Shown piece by piece: positions 1 to 15,871 of a DNA stretch of 36,345 bases. The notes beneath the pieces were generated by a model. The model made no database searches and was not told the DNA's origin. It saw only the letters and a list, made by a program, of their open reading frames with translations. Position numbers and translations under genes: made by a program. Within the stretch, counting starts at the first letter, position 1, and each line of letters begins with the position of its first letter. Source of the stretch: Actinomycetales bacterium (GTDB taxonomy: Bacteria > Actinomycetota > Actinomycetes > S36-B12 > UBA5976); assembly GCA_018970205.1 (NCBI GenBank), contig JAGWWW010000014.1, positions 1-36,345 on the forward strand. The letters run 5' to 3'.

Positions 1-939
<939 letters not shown>

Positions 940-981
940 GATTCTCTTCCTTCGGGTGGATGGTCTGCGTGGGTAGGGGAA

Positions 982-1452
982 TTACCAGCGGTAGTGGGCG
1001 AAGGCCTTGTTGGCCTCAGCCATCTTGTGCACGTCCTCACGGCGCTTGACAGCGGCGCCGAGGCCGTTGGACGCGTCGAGGATCTCGTTCATGAGGCGCT
1101 CGGTCATGGTCTTCTCGCGGCGCTGACGCGCGAACGAGACCAGCCAGCGCATGGCCAGCGTGGTGGCGCGGCCGGGGCGCACCTCGACCGGGACCTGGTA
1201 GGTCGCGCCACCGACACGGCGGCTGCGGACCTCGATGGTCGGGCGGACGTTGTCCAGCGCGCGCTTGAGCGTGATGACCGGGTCGGCGCCGGACTTCTCG
1301 CGGCAGCCCTCGAGGGCGCCGTAGACGATGCGCTCTGCCGTGCTCTTCTTGCCGCTGAGCAGAATCTTGTTGACCAGCTGAGTCACAACTGGGGACCCGT
1401 AGACCGGGTCGGTGACGATGGCGCGCTTGGTGGCAGGACCTTTGCGAGGCAT
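982..1452 (-). CDS. rpsG: 30S ribosomal protein S7
   Basis: S7 is a primary 16S rRNA-binding protein that nucleates the head of the 30S subunit. The 156-residue product is the normal bacterial length. It begins [10 protein letters not shown] and carries the conserved blocks [24 protein letters not shown] (in part) and RWLV. The ATG at 1450-1452 overlaps the stop of rpsL by one base (ATGA), and the ribosome-binding site AAGGAGAAG lies inside the end of rpsL, so the two genes are translationally coupled. In well-studied bacteria S7 autoregulates the str operon; no dedicated S7 operator was identified here. Confidence 0.98.
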   Translation of the reverse strand: MPRKGPATKRAIVTDPVYGSPVVTQLVNKILLSGKKSTAERIVYGALEGCREKSGADPVITLKRALDNVRPTIEVRSRRVGGATYQVPVEVRPGRATTLAMRWLVSFARQRREKTMTERLMNEILDASNGLGAAVKRREDVHKMAEANKAFAHYRW

Positions 1453-1826
1453 CAGCTCTTCTCCTTCTTCGCGCCGTAGCGACTACGGGCCTGGGCGCGC
1501 TTCTTCACGCCCTGGGTGTCGAGAGCACCGCGGATGATCTTGTAGCGCACACCCGGCAGGTCCTTCACACGACCGCCGCGCACGAGCACGATCGAGTGCT
1601 CCTGCAGGTTGTGGCCCTCGCCCGGGATGTAGGCCGTGACCTCCATGCCGCTGGTGAGGCGCACACGCGCGACCTTGCGAAGCGCGGAGTTCGGCTTCTT
1701 GGGGGTCGTGGTGTACACACGCGTGCACACGCCACGGCGCTGCGGGGAACCCTTCAGCGCAGGCGTCTTGTTCTTCGACACCTTGTCCGTGCGGCCCTTG
1801 CGGACCAGCTGCTGGATCGTTGGCAC
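1452..1826 (-). CDS. rpsL: 30S ribosomal protein S12
   Basis: S12 sits at the decoding centre of the 30S subunit and controls translational accuracy. The start is GTG at 1824-1826. It gives a 124-residue protein of standard length beginning (M)[11 protein letters not shown], preceded by the ribosome-binding site AGGTGG. A longer in-frame reading upstream exists but is not S12-like. The two lysines whose substitution confers streptomycin resistance in other bacteria are wild type here, in [11 protein letters not shown] and in [11 protein letters not shown]. First gene of the str operon (rpsL-rpsG-fusA), with its own promoter region at 1827-2108. Confidence 0.98.
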   Translation of the reverse strand: MPTIQQLVRKGRTDKVSKNKTPALKGSPQRRGVCTRVYTTTPKKPNSALRKVARVRLTSGMEVTAYIPGEGHNLQEHSIVLVRGGRVKDLPGVRYKIIRGALDTQGVKKRAQARSRYGAKKEKS

Positions 1827-2075
1827 CTTGTCGCCACCTGTTCTGCTCGTCGGTCGTGCATCGTGCTTGCGGTTCGTGCGTTCCTGCCGCCCCCACCCAC
1901 GCGGTCGGGTGTGTCGCGCGCGCGACTCACGCACGCGGCGGACCGCGCCATCAGTCGGAGGGACCCTTGCGGAATCCCCGTGGCCTCGTGCGCACACGGG
2001 GTGCGAAGGGACAGGAGCCTGCTCGTGGTTCGACCCGGTGTGCGGACACACCGCGAATCGGCCCGCGGGCAAGGA

Positions 2076-2088
2076 GGCAAAGGCTAGC
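2076..2088 (-). promoter_or_regulatory. Probable -10 region of the str operon promoter
   Basis: On the minus strand this reads GCTAGCCTTTGCC, in which TAGCCT (2081-2086) fits the actinobacterial -10 consensus TANNNT. No convincing -35 hexamer is seen 17-18 bp upstream. The same 13 bases occur just before tRNA-Tyr at 25018-25030. If used, the transcript would begin near 2074 and carry a leader of about 250 bases before rpsL. The 385-base gap 1827-2211 otherwise holds this leader and the rpoC terminator; no gene is evident in it. Confidence 0.45.
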
Positions 2089-2108
2089 GAAGGGTCTGTG
2101 CAGACGCG

Positions 2109-2150
2109 CATCGGGGGTCCCCTCGCACTATCGCAAGGGGACCCCCGATG
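2109..2150 (-). terminator. Terminator hairpin downstream of rpoC
   Basis: A perfect 15-bp inverted repeat (2109-2123 with 2136-2150) encloses a 12-base loop, 61 bases past the rpoC stop. No T-run follows on the minus strand, as in the U-less (I-shaped) terminators common in actinomycetes. It separates rplJL-rpoBC transcription from the str operon, whose probable -10 lies immediately beyond. Confidence 0.8.
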
Positions 2151-2211
2151 TCAGCAGGTCCGGTCAGTCGGGCGTGTCGGCTCCTGAGGGGGCTGGCCCG
2201 CCGACTGTGGG

Positions 2212-6156
<3,945 letters not shown>

Positions 6157-6206
6157 GTGTGTTCCGTCCTGTCGTGGTGGTGATACCGACTGTTGGGTGG
6201 TGGTCG

Positions 6207-9701
<3,495 letters not shown>

Positions 9702-9945
9702 GAAGGGTCCTTCCGGAGCGGGTCCTGCGGTCTCATCGCCCAGACATCCGCGTCGAGAGCAGTCACTCGTTCCTCGGTCGACCGCGGCGTGAACCGGTCG
9801 AATCCGGCATCTGCACCCGGGGGGTGCCGCCGTGGTCAGCCAGTCGGCGCTAGCGCCGCGCTGATGCGCGCAGCGACCGGCTACGACCGGATGGACACGT
9901 AGGTGTGGAGTGGCTCACAGACGAAGATGGGCAGGGCAAAGCAGC

Positions 9946-9975
9946 AGCCTAGCCCCCTGGGCTAGCCGCTGTCCA
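9946..9975 (-). promoter_or_regulatory. Probable rpoBC promoter with overlapping inverted repeat
   Basis: On the minus strand TGGACA (9970-9975, five of six bases matching TTGACA) and TAGGCT (9946-9951, fitting TANNNT) are separated by 18 bp. The transcript would start near 9939, giving a leader of about 240 bases before rpoB. An inverted repeat, CTAGCCC-3-GGGCTAG at 9949-9965, covers the spacer and half of the -10. The 545-base gap 9702-10246 otherwise contains only the rplL terminator; the rest shows no gene. Confidence 0.55.
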
Positions 9976-10197
9976 CTCCGGGGTCCCCCGTGCCCACGGA
10001 CCTCGGCCACGGGGTCGGAATCACGCCGGAGACAGCGTCCGGCGGGCTCCGACCGGCCGTGACCCTCGTCGCTGTGTGGGCCGGGTGTCCGGCCGTTGTG
10101 CGCGAGGCGTCAGACGCCTGTCGTTATGCGGCACATGGTGCGCCCTGACCGGCGTCCACGTCAAGTTCGGCGCGCGTGGAATTACGCGGGAAATGAG

Positions 10198-10227
10198 TCT
10201 GGGGCGGCCCCGAAGGGCCGCCCCAGA
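10198..10227 (-). terminator. Hairpin terminator/attenuator after rplL
   Basis: A perfect 13-bp stem (10198-10210 with 10215-10227) is closed by the tetraloop sequence cgaa on the plus strand. It starts 20 bases after the rplL stop. The minus strand downstream has only a short T-containing stretch. In many bacteria the rplL-rpoB gap holds a partial terminator that sets the ratio of ribosomal protein to RNA polymerase transcripts, and this stem is placed to do that. Confidence 0.85.
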
Positions 10228-10246
10228 ACGTCGGGAAACTGCGGTC

Positions 10247-10633
10247 TTACTTGATGGAGACCTTGGCGCCGGCGGCCTCGAGGAGGTCCTTGGCCTTGTC
10301 GGCCTCCTCCTTCTTGACCTTCTCCAGCACCGGCTTGGGCGCGCCCTCGACGAGGTCCTTGGCCTCCTTCAGGCCGAGGTTGGTGAGGGTACGCACCTCC
10401 TTGATCACCTGGATCTTCTTGTCGCCGCCGTCCTCGAGGATGACGTCGAACTCGTCCTGCTCGGCAGCGGCCTCAGCCGGAGCCGCGCCAGCCGGGGCAG
10501 CCGCAGCCATGGCAACAGGTGCCGCCGCGGTCACGCCGAAGGTCTCCTCGAACTGCGAGACGAACTCGGAAAGCTCGATCAGCGTCATCTCCTTGAACGC
10601 CTCGAGCAGGTCTTCAGTGCTCAGCTTTGCCAT
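10247..10633 (-). CDS. rplL: 50S ribosomal protein L7/L12
   Basis: L7/L12 forms the multimeric flexible stalk of the 50S subunit that recruits translational GTPases. The 128-residue protein has the expected parts: an N-terminal dimerisation helix region ([20 protein letters not shown]), an Ala/Pro/Glu hinge at about 35-60, and the C-terminal factor-binding domain with [20 protein letters not shown] (helices 4 and 5) and a C-terminal KVSIK. The ATG at 10631-10633 is preceded by a purine-rich site. It follows rplJ by 68 bp in the same transcript. Confidence 0.98.
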   Translation of the reverse strand: MAKLSTEDLLEAFKEMTLIELSEFVSQFEETFGVTAAAPVAMAAAAPAGAAPAEAAAEQDEFDVILEDGGDKKIQVIKEVRTLTNLGLKEAKDLVEGAPKPVLEKVKKEEADKAKDLLEAAGAKVSIK

Positions 10634-10701
10634 GACGGCGGTCCTTCCTGGTTGTGTGGATTGCGCCGAACTACGGGGCGCGGTCGGGTGTGGTGGGCGG
10701 G

Positions 10702-11466
10702 TCAGCCCTGCGTCGCGTCCTCGGCGTCTTGTGCAGCCTCGGTGCTGCCTGCCTCGACCGCGGCGTCAGCCTCGGTGGCAGGTGCATCAGCGGAGGTGTC
10801 CTCCGCCGACATCTCAGTGGTCTCTGCCACCGCGGCGTCAGCCTCGGTGGCAGGTGCATCAGCGGCGGTCTCGTCCGCGGATGACTCGGCGGCCGCTGTC
10901 TCGACGGCGGCCGGCGCCGGGGCGCTGACGACTCCGGAGAGCAGCGACGGGTTTGCCTCGGCCGCAACGCGCAGGGCCTCGATCGTGCGGGCCGCCTTGG
11001 ACAGCGGTGCCTGGAAGAGCGCGGCAGCCTTGGCCAGGCTGGCGTTCATGGCGCCGGCGAGCTTGGCCAGCAGCACCTCGCGGGACTCCAGATCCGCGAG
11101 TTTGTTGATCTCAGCCGCGGACAGCACACGCCCGTCCATCCAGCCGCCCTTGATGACCAGCAGCGGGAACTCGCGGGAGAAGTTGCGGATTCCCTTGGCT
11201 GCGTCGACCGGGTCACCCTTGACGAATGCGATGGCGCTCGGGCCGGCGAGCATGTCGTCGAGGCCGGTCACACCAGCCTGCTGGGCGCCGATCTTCGCGA
11301 GGGTGTTCTTCACGACCGCGTACTTGGTCGTCTCGCCGAGCGTGCGGCGCAGGCGCTTGAGCTGGCCCACGGTCAAACCGCGGTACTCGGTCAACACCGC
11401 CGCGCTGGAGGTCGAGAAATCGTCGGCGATTTCGGCGACTGCCTGCACTTTGTCGGGGCGGGCCAT
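10702..11466 (-). CDS. rplJ: 50S ribosomal protein L10 with acidic Ala-rich C-terminal extension
   Basis: L10 anchors the L7/L12 dimers to the 50S stalk base. The start is ATG at 11464-11466 ([18 protein letters not shown]), with GAAGGAGAG upstream; longer in-frame readings are not L10-like. Residues 1-175 look like ordinary L10, with the rRNA-binding block [14 protein letters not shown] and VVKNTLAK and a C-terminal helix for L7/L12 binding. The protein is 254 residues instead of the usual 165-190. The extra part, about 182-254, has no Lys or Arg, is rich in Ala, Glu, Asp and Thr, and repeats [12 protein letters not shown] at 202-213 and 226-237. The DNA shows the same repeat at 10757-10793 and 10829-10865. 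Confidence 0.96.
   Translation of the reverse strand: MARPDKVQAVAEIADDFSTSSAAVLTEYRGLTVGQLKRLRRTLGETTKYAVVKNTLAKIGAQQAGVTGLDDMLAGPSAIAFVKGDPVDAAKGIRNFSREFPLLVIKGGWMDGRVLSAAEINKLADLESREVLLAKLAGAMNASLAKAAALFQAPLSKAARTIEALRVAAEANPSLLSGVVSAPAPAAVETAAAESSADETAADAPATEADAAVAETTEMSAEDTSADAPATEADAAVEAGSTEAAQDAEDATQG
10757..10865 (-). repeat. 37-bp direct repeat inside rplJ 3' end
   Basis: Positions 10757-10793 and 10829-10865 are identical over 37 bases with a 72-bp period, so each unit plus spacer encodes 24 residues in the same frame. This is an internal duplication in the low-complexity tail of L10. It is expected to be prone to expansion or contraction. Confidence 0.9.
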
Positions 11467-11516
11467 ATGCGCTCTCCTTCGGTCAACATCCGTTGTGCGC
11501 CGAAGCCCGCGGAAAT

Positions 11517-11544
11517 GCAAGAAACCCCATGCCGAGGCATGGGG
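11517..11544 (-). terminator. Attenuator-like stem before rplJ
   Basis: On the minus strand CCCCATGCC and GGCATGGGG (11525-11533 with 11536-11544) form an 8-9 bp stem with a very short loop, followed directly by TTTCTTGC (11517-11524). This has the form of a Rho-independent terminator placed about 60 bases before the rplJ start codon. It lies downstream of the probable L10 leader, so it is a candidate attenuator for rplJL. Confidence 0.55.
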
Positions 11545-11584
11545 CGCAAGTCTCAAGCGGCTGACGCATAGGCGCGTGCAGCGT

Positions 11585-11669
11585 GCTCAGTCCCTGCGCC
11601 GGCGGGCTACGAGGTGAGTCGTGGCCTGCCTTCGGGTCCTTGCGGAACCAACCGGCGGTCTTCGGTCAG
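11585..11669 (-). promoter_or_regulatory. Probable ribosomal protein L10 leader
   Basis: The minus-strand segment opens with CCGAAGACCGCCGGTTGG and closes with GCCCGCCGGCGCAGGG. This pattern resembles the L10 leader RNA seen before rplJ in many bacteria, where L10(L12)4 binds and represses its own operon. The match is by recalled pattern, not by a covariance-model search. Upstream, TATCTT (11675-11680) fits a -10 hexamer, but no good -35 is seen. The 341-base gap 11467-11807 thus contains the rplA terminator, this leader and the attenuator-like stem. Confidence 0.55.
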
Positions 11670-11748
11670 GGGGAAAGATACCCGGTGGGGCAGCGGGCAG
11701 TTCCTGCGGGGTGCGGATGCCGCAGCGAACGTGCACAGGAACGAAGCG

Positions 11749-11782
11749 GCCCGCCGGTCGCGCGGGTGCGCGACGGGCGGGC
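11749..11782 (-). terminator. Terminator hairpin downstream of rplA
   Basis: Two 7-bp stems separated by a single G/G mismatch (11749-11755 with 11776-11782, and 11757-11763 with 11768-11774) enclose a 4-base loop. The hairpin begins 25 bases after the rplA stop and ends the rplKA unit before the rplJ promoter region. No T-run is present. Confidence 0.75.
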
Positions 11783-11807
11783 TGCAGACGACCTCAGCGG
11801 GTGCGGA

Positions 11808-12521
11808 TCAGGCTTCGTCCTGCTCAAGCAGGTGAGTGGTGCGCATCGGGTCGACCGGGATGCCGGGGCCCATCGTGGTTGAGAACACGGTCTTCTTGAT
11901 GTAACGGCCCTTGGAGCTCGAGGGCTTCAGACGCAGGATCTCGTCCAACGCAGCGGCGTAGTTCTCCACCAGCGCGGTGGTCGAGAACGAGGTCTTGCCG
12001 ATGATGAACTGCAGGTTCGCGTGCTTGTCGACGCGGAACTCGATTTTGCCGCCCTTGATGTCGGAGACGGCCTTTGCGACGTCCATCGTGACGGTGCCGG
12101 TCTTGGGGTTCGGCATGAGGCCGCGGGGGCCGAGCACCTTGCCGAGGCGGCCGACCTTGCCCATCATGTCCGGGGTTGCGACGACCGCGTCGAACGCGGT
12201 CCAACCGGCTGCCACGCGATCGATGAGCTCGTCGGCGCCAACCTCGTCGGCGCCAGCGGCGCGGGCCTCTTCAGCCTTGTCCGCGGCCGCGAACACGATG
12301 ACCCGGGCGGTCTTGCCGGTGCCGTGCGGGAGGTTGACGGTTCCGCGGACCATCTGGTCGGCCTTGCGCGGGTCAACCCCGAGGCACATCGACACCTCGA
12401 CCGTGGCGTCGAACTTGGTGGTCGACGTCTCCTTGGCCAGGTTTGCCGCGGCCAGCGGCGTGTAGAGGGCGTCGGCGTCGACCGCGGCTGCGGCCTTTTT
12501 CCAGGACTTGCTGCGTTGCAT
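11808..12521 (-). CDS. rplA: 50S ribosomal protein L1
   Basis: L1 binds 23S rRNA at the mobile L1 stalk, which helps release deacylated tRNA. In other bacteria it represses the rplKA mRNA. The 237-residue product has the normal length and shows the conserved blocks [34 protein letters not shown] and the C-terminal GPGIPVD. The ATG at 12519-12521 has a near-perfect ribosome-binding site, AAGGAGAAA. It follows rplK by 124 bp that contain a GC-rich hairpin, and is presumably co-transcribed with it. Confidence 0.98.
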   Translation of the reverse strand: MQRSKSWKKAAAAVDADALYTPLAAANLAKETSTTKFDATVEVSMCLGVDPRKADQMVRGTVNLPHGTGKTARVIVFAAADKAEEARAAGADEVGADELIDRVAAGWTAFDAVVATPDMMGKVGRLGKVLGPRGLMPNPKTGTVTMDVAKAVSDIKGGKIEFRVDKHANLQFIIGKTSFSTTALVENYAAALDEILRLKPSSSKGRYIKKTVFSTTMGPGIPVDPMRTTHLLEQDEA

Positions 12522-12604
12522 GGTGTTTCTCCTTGGTCGTGGTGCGTGCGGGCCTGCGGGTTGCGGGCCCTCCCACCCCCGGTTGCGGCTGCGGCCGGGG
12601 TTGT

Positions 12605-12624
12605 GCGCGCCGTCGCCGGCGCGC
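12605..12624 (-). other. Intercistronic hairpin between rplK and rplA
   Basis: An 8-bp perfect inverted repeat (12605-12612 with 12617-12624, loop of four bases) begins 21 bases after the rplK stop. It could stabilise the rplK message, attenuate transcription into rplA, or be part of an L1 target site. No T-run follows. Confidence 0.5.
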
Positions 12625-12645
12625 GGGGTCGTCAGCGACTGGGTG

Positions 12646-13077
12646 TCACTCGACGACGGTCACGCCCATCGAGCGCGCGGTGCCCTCGATGATGCGCATG
12701 GCCATGTCGATGTCGTTGGCGTTCAGGTCCTCGCCCTTGATCTGCGCGATTTCGCGGACCTGGTCCTTGGTGATGGTCGCGACCTTGGTCTTGTTCGGCA
12801 CACCCGAGCCCTTGTCCACGCCTGCGTACTTCAGGATGAGTCGCGCGGCCGGCGGGGTCTTGGTGATGAAGGTGAACGACCGGTCCTCGTACACGGTGAT
12901 TTCCACCGGGATGATCTGGCCGCGCTGGCTCTCAGTCTCAGCGTTGTAGGCCTTGCAGAACTCCATGATGTTGACACCGTGCTGACCGAGTGCCGGGCCC
13001 ACGGGCGGGGCCGGGTTCGCGGCACCAGCCTGGATCTGCAGCTTGATGATGGCTGAGACCTTCTTCTTCGGTGGCAT
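12646..13077 (-). CDS. rplK: 50S ribosomal protein L11
   Basis: L11 forms the GTPase-associated centre with 23S rRNA and is needed for RelA activation and for thiostrepton sensitivity. The 143-residue product is standard. It has the N-terminal proline-rich block [23 protein letters not shown] and the C-terminal rRNA-binding part ([14 protein letters not shown], ending [10 protein letters not shown]). The start is ATG at 13075-13077 with AAGGGAAAGAAG upstream. It follows nusG by 30 bp. Confidence 0.98.
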   Translation of the reverse strand: MPPKKKVSAIIKLQIQAGAANPAPPVGPALGQHGVNIMEFCKAYNAETESQRGQIIPVEITVYEDRSFTFITKTPPAARLILKYAGVDKGSGVPNKTKVATITKDQVREIAQIKGEDLNANDIDMAMRIIEGTARSMGVTVVE

Positions 13078-13107
13078 GAGTTTTCTTCTTTCCCTTGTGC
13101 GGCCAGA

Positions 13108-13980
13108 TCAGTTCTTCTGGATCTGGGTGAACGACAGTTCGACGGGGGTCTCCCTGCCGAAGATCTCGGTGAGGCCGACGACCTTCTGGGCGTCGATGTT
13201 GATCTCGGAGATGGTGGCGTGCAACGTCGCGAACGGGCCGTCGATGATGGTGACCGAGTCGCCCACGGCGAAGTCGACCTCGACCTGGCGGGCTGCCGGC
13301 GCCGCTGCGCCGGGGGCTGCCGCGGCCGCCTTCTGCTCAACCGGCGGCATCAGCAACTGGGCGGCCTCGTCGAGTGAGAGCGCAGACGGCTGGTGGCCGT
13401 GGCCGACGAAGCCGGTCACACCGGGGGTGTGGCGCACGACGCCCCACGACTCATCTGTCAGGTCCATGCGCACGAGCACGTAGCCGGGGAACTTGGGGCG
13501 CTCGCGCAGTTTGCGGGTGCCGGACTTGATCTCGAAGTACTCCTCCGTCGGCACCTCGATCTGGAAGATGTGCTCCTCCATGTTCAAGGTGGAGATACGC
13601 GCCTGCAGGTTGTTGCGGACTGTCTTCTCCTTGCCCGAGGCCGAGTGCACGACGAACCACTGCCCGGGCTGCAAGCGCATGCGGGTCTTGAACGCCTCGA
13701 CGGGGTCTTCCTCTTCCTCGTCGTCTGCGTCGCCCTGCTCTGCGGTGTCGTCGGTCGCCTCGGAGACGTCTTCTGCGGCGGGCGCGGCATCGTGGTCTGC
13801 GTCGGCGGCAGATTCGGAGCTGTGGTCTGCCTCAAAGTCCGGCTGCACGGCGCCTGCAGCCTGAACCGGCGCGGACGCCTGCTCCGCCGCGGCGAAGGCC
13901 TCAGCCGTCGCGGACTCAGCGGGCACCTCGACGGCCTCGACGGTGTCGTCGAGGATCGGCTCGCTGTAGTTCTCGCTCAC
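13108..13980 (-). CDS. nusG: Transcription termination/antitermination factor NusG
   Basis: NusG binds the RNA polymerase clamp, modulates pausing and couples transcription to Rho or the ribosome. The 290-residue protein has three parts. Residues 1-95 are an acidic, Ala/Glu/Asp-rich extension of the kind seen in actinomycetes. An NGN domain spans about 105-215 ([21 protein letters not shown], in part, and [12 protein letters not shown]). A KOW domain spans about 235-288 ([22 protein letters not shown], in part, and [11 protein letters not shown]). The missing KOW glycine in [10 protein letters not shown] is also seen in mycobacterial NusG, so it is not abnormal. The start is GTG at 13978-13980. 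It is coupled to secE, 51 bp upstream. Confidence 0.97.
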   Translation of the reverse strand: MSENYSEPILDDTVEAVEVPAESATAEAFAAAEQASAPVQAAGAVQPDFEADHSSESAADADHDAAPAAEDVSEATDDTAEQGDADDEEEEDPVEAFKTRMRLQPGQWFVVHSASGKEKTVRNNLQARISTLNMEEHIFQIEVPTEEYFEIKSGTRKLRERPKFPGYVLVRMDLTDESWGVVRHTPGVTGFVGHGHQPSALSLDEAAQLLMPPVEQKAAAAAPGAAAPAARQVEVDFAVGDSVTIIDGPFATLHATISEINIDAQKVVGLTEIFGRETPVELSFTQIQKN

Positions 13981-14031
13981 GATCGGGCTCTTTCTCCTGG
14001 GATGGTGACTGCTGTTAGGCCTGAATGGGGG

Positions 14032-14268
14032 TCACTTGCCGAAGACTGCGAGCACAGCCTTGGCCAGACCGAGGTCCGCGACCGCGACGATGACCGCGAG
14101 GATGCCGACGAAGCCCACGACGACCCAGGTGTAGGTGGTCATCTGGTTGCGGGTCGGCCACACCACCTTGGTCAGCTCATTGACCATCTGGCGGTAGAAC
14201 AGCCCGATGCGGGCGAACAGGCCCTTGCGCTCGTCGGCGCCGTCCCGCTCAACAATCGTGTCGTTCAC
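14032..14268 (-). CDS. secE: Preprotein translocase subunit SecE
   Basis: SecE is the small subunit that clamps SecY in the inner-membrane translocon. The chosen GTG at 14266-14268 gives a 78-residue single-span protein, with AAGGA upstream at suitable spacing. It has the conserved amphipathic segment FYRQMVNELTKVVWPTRNQ followed by one transmembrane helix (about residues 45-70). A longer in-frame reading runs back into tRNA-Trp and is rejected. It sits between tRNA-Trp and nusG, the usual actinobacterial order, and may be read from the tRNA promoter. Confidence 0.95.
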   Translation of the reverse strand: MNDTIVERDGADERKGLFARIGLFYRQMVNELTKVVWPTRNQMTTYTWVVVGFVGILAVIVAVADLGLAKAVLAVFGK

Positions 14269-14364
14269 TGCTGGCCGTCCTTCGTCACTCGTCGTACGTG
14301 TCCTGCTGCTCACCGCGGGCCTGGCCGGCTCGCGGCTGGGTTGGTCCCCGCCCCCCGCGGCGAG

Positions 14365-14437
14365 CAGGGTCAGAGGGACTCGAACCCCCAACCCCCGGTT
14401 TTGGAGACCGGTGCTCTACCAATTGAGCTATGACCCT
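14365..14437 (-). tRNA. trpT: tRNA-Trp (anticodon CCA)
   Basis: A complete 73-nt cloverleaf is present. The acceptor arm AGGGTCA pairs with TGACCCT, the anticodon loop is CTCCAAA, and the T-loop is TTCGAGT. The discriminator base is G and the 3' CCA is not encoded. It lies immediately upstream of secE, as in Mycobacterium and Streptomyces. Confidence 0.97.
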
Positions 14438-14637
14438 CCGGTTGCCTAGCCCGCTACGACGCACGCCGGGGCCGCACGTTCCAACGGCGCGGTGGCCGCA
14501 GGATGGGCTCAGGCAGGCTGACGCAGCGGCAGACCCAAGCCACCGCAGAAGTGGGAGTCTACGGCTAGCCCGCCATCGCCGAGCCACCGGAGTCCGATGC
14601 CGGATCATGGGCGGCGGATAGGCCAAGATTCGGGCAC

Positions 14638-15855
14638 ATGAGCGCCTCCACGCCCCCCGCAACCAGCCGCCGCGTGTCCGCCCGAGTCGGTGCGATCGCC
14701 GAGAGCGCGACCCTGGCGGTGGACGCCAAGGCCAAGGCCCTCATGGCCGCCGGCCGGCCAGTCATCGGGTTCGGCGCAGGCGAACCTGACTTCCCCACCC
14801 CGGACCACATCGTCCAGGCCGCTGTGGCAGCCGCGCAGGACCCGCGCTGGCACAAGTACTCCCCCACCCCGGGCATCCCGGCGCTTCGGCAGGCCATCGC
14901 CGATGTCACGGCGCGCGACAGCGGGGTGACCGTCGCCCCCGAGCAGGTCTTGGTGACCAACGGCGGCAAGCAAGCCCTCTTCAACGCCTTCGCCACCATC
15001 CTCGACCCGGGTGACGAGGTGCTGCTGCCGAGCCCGTACTGGACCACCTATCCGGAGTCGATCGGCCTGACCGGCGCGCACACAGTGGTCGTCCCCACGG
15101 ACGAGTCGTCTGGCTACCGCACCTCGCCCGCGCAACTCGACGAGTACGTCACTGAGCGCACCCGCGCACTGGTGTTCGTGTCCCCGTCCAACCCCACCGG
15201 GGCGGTGTACTCCCCGGCCGAGGTCGAGGCAATCGGCGCGTGGGCGGCCGAGCGCGGCATCTGGGTCGTCAGCGACGAGATCTACCAGCACCTGGTCTAC
15301 GGCGACGCTCAGTTCGCGTCGATCCTGGACCTGGTGCCCGCGCTGGCTGACCGGTGCATCCTGGTCAACGGCGTCGCGAAGACGTATGCGATGACAGGGT
15401 GGCGGGTGGGCTGGATGGTCGGCCCGGTTGATGTGGTCAAGGCCGCCACAAACCTGCAGTCCCACGCCACCAGCAACGTTGCGAATGTGAGCCAGGTGGC
15501 GGCGCTCGCCGCACTCACCGGCGGCCTCGACGACGTGGTGCGCATGCGCTCGGCATTCGACGTGCGCCGCACGCTCATGGTCGACATGCTCAACGCCATC
15601 CCGGGGGTGGTGTGCCCGATGCCTGAGGGCGCGTTCTACGCCTACCCGCGCGTGACGGACCTGCTCGGCCGCGAGATCGCCGGCACGGTGTGCCACACAT
15701 CCGCGGAGTTGGCGGCGTTGATCCTGGAGAAAGCCGAGGTTGCGGTGGTCCCGGGCGAGGCCTTCGGCACCCCCGGTTACCTTCGACTGTCGTACGCACT
15801 CGGTGACGACGACATCCGCACCGGCCTGAGTCGCATGGCCGCGCTGCTCGGCTGA
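14638..15855 (+). CDS. aspC: Aspartate/prephenate-type class I aminotransferase
   Basis: A cytoplasmic PLP enzyme that transfers the amino group between an amino acid and a 2-oxo acid, most likely aspartate with 2-oxoglutarate. Related bacterial enzymes also act on prephenate. The 405-residue product is a type I fold. Residues that can be read are GFGAGEPDF (44-52), N185 in SPSNPTG, D213 in SDEIY, the PLP-binding lysine K248 in [15 protein letters not shown], and an arginine for the substrate carboxylate near the C-terminus (YLRLSYA). The start at 14638 is the first ATG ahead of the conserved region. No good ribosome-binding site is present and AAGATT lies 7-12 bases upstream, so a leaderless message is possible. 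An aspC homologue next to tRNA-Trp/secE is also known in Streptomyces. Confidence 0.9.
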   Translation: MSASTPPATSRRVSARVGAIAESATLAVDAKAKALMAAGRPVIGFGAGEPDFPTPDHIVQAAVAAAQDPRWHKYSPTPGIPALRQAIADVTARDSGVTVAPEQVLVTNGGKQALFNAFATILDPGDEVLLPSPYWTTYPESIGLTGAHTVVVPTDESSGYRTSPAQLDEYVTERTRALVFVSPSNPTGAVYSPAEVEAIGAWAAERGIWVVSDEIYQHLVYGDAQFASILDLVPALADRCILVNGVAKTYAMTGWRVGWMVGPVDVVKAATNLQSHATSNVANVSQVAALAALTGGLDDVVRMRSAFDVRRTLMVDMLNAIPGVVCPMPEGAFYAYPRVTDLLGREIAGTVCHTSAELAALILEKAEVAVVPGEAFGTPGYLRLSYALGDDDIRTGLSRMAALLG

Positions 15856-15871
15856 GGCGGCCACGCACCCG

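Noticed and set aside
10757-10865. CRISPR-like spaced repeat in rplJ
   Set aside because: There are only two copies, in frame within a low-complexity protein tail, with no array or cas genes.
14269-14391. Longer SecE start reading into tRNA-Trp
   Set aside because: It would place coding sequence inside the tRNA and add a non-conserved N-terminus; GTG 14268 has a ribosome-binding site.
14605-15864. A 419-codon minus-strand open frame opposite the aminotransferase
   Set aside because: The plus-strand aminotransferase has all PLP motifs; the antisense frame is Arg/Gly/His-rich noise.
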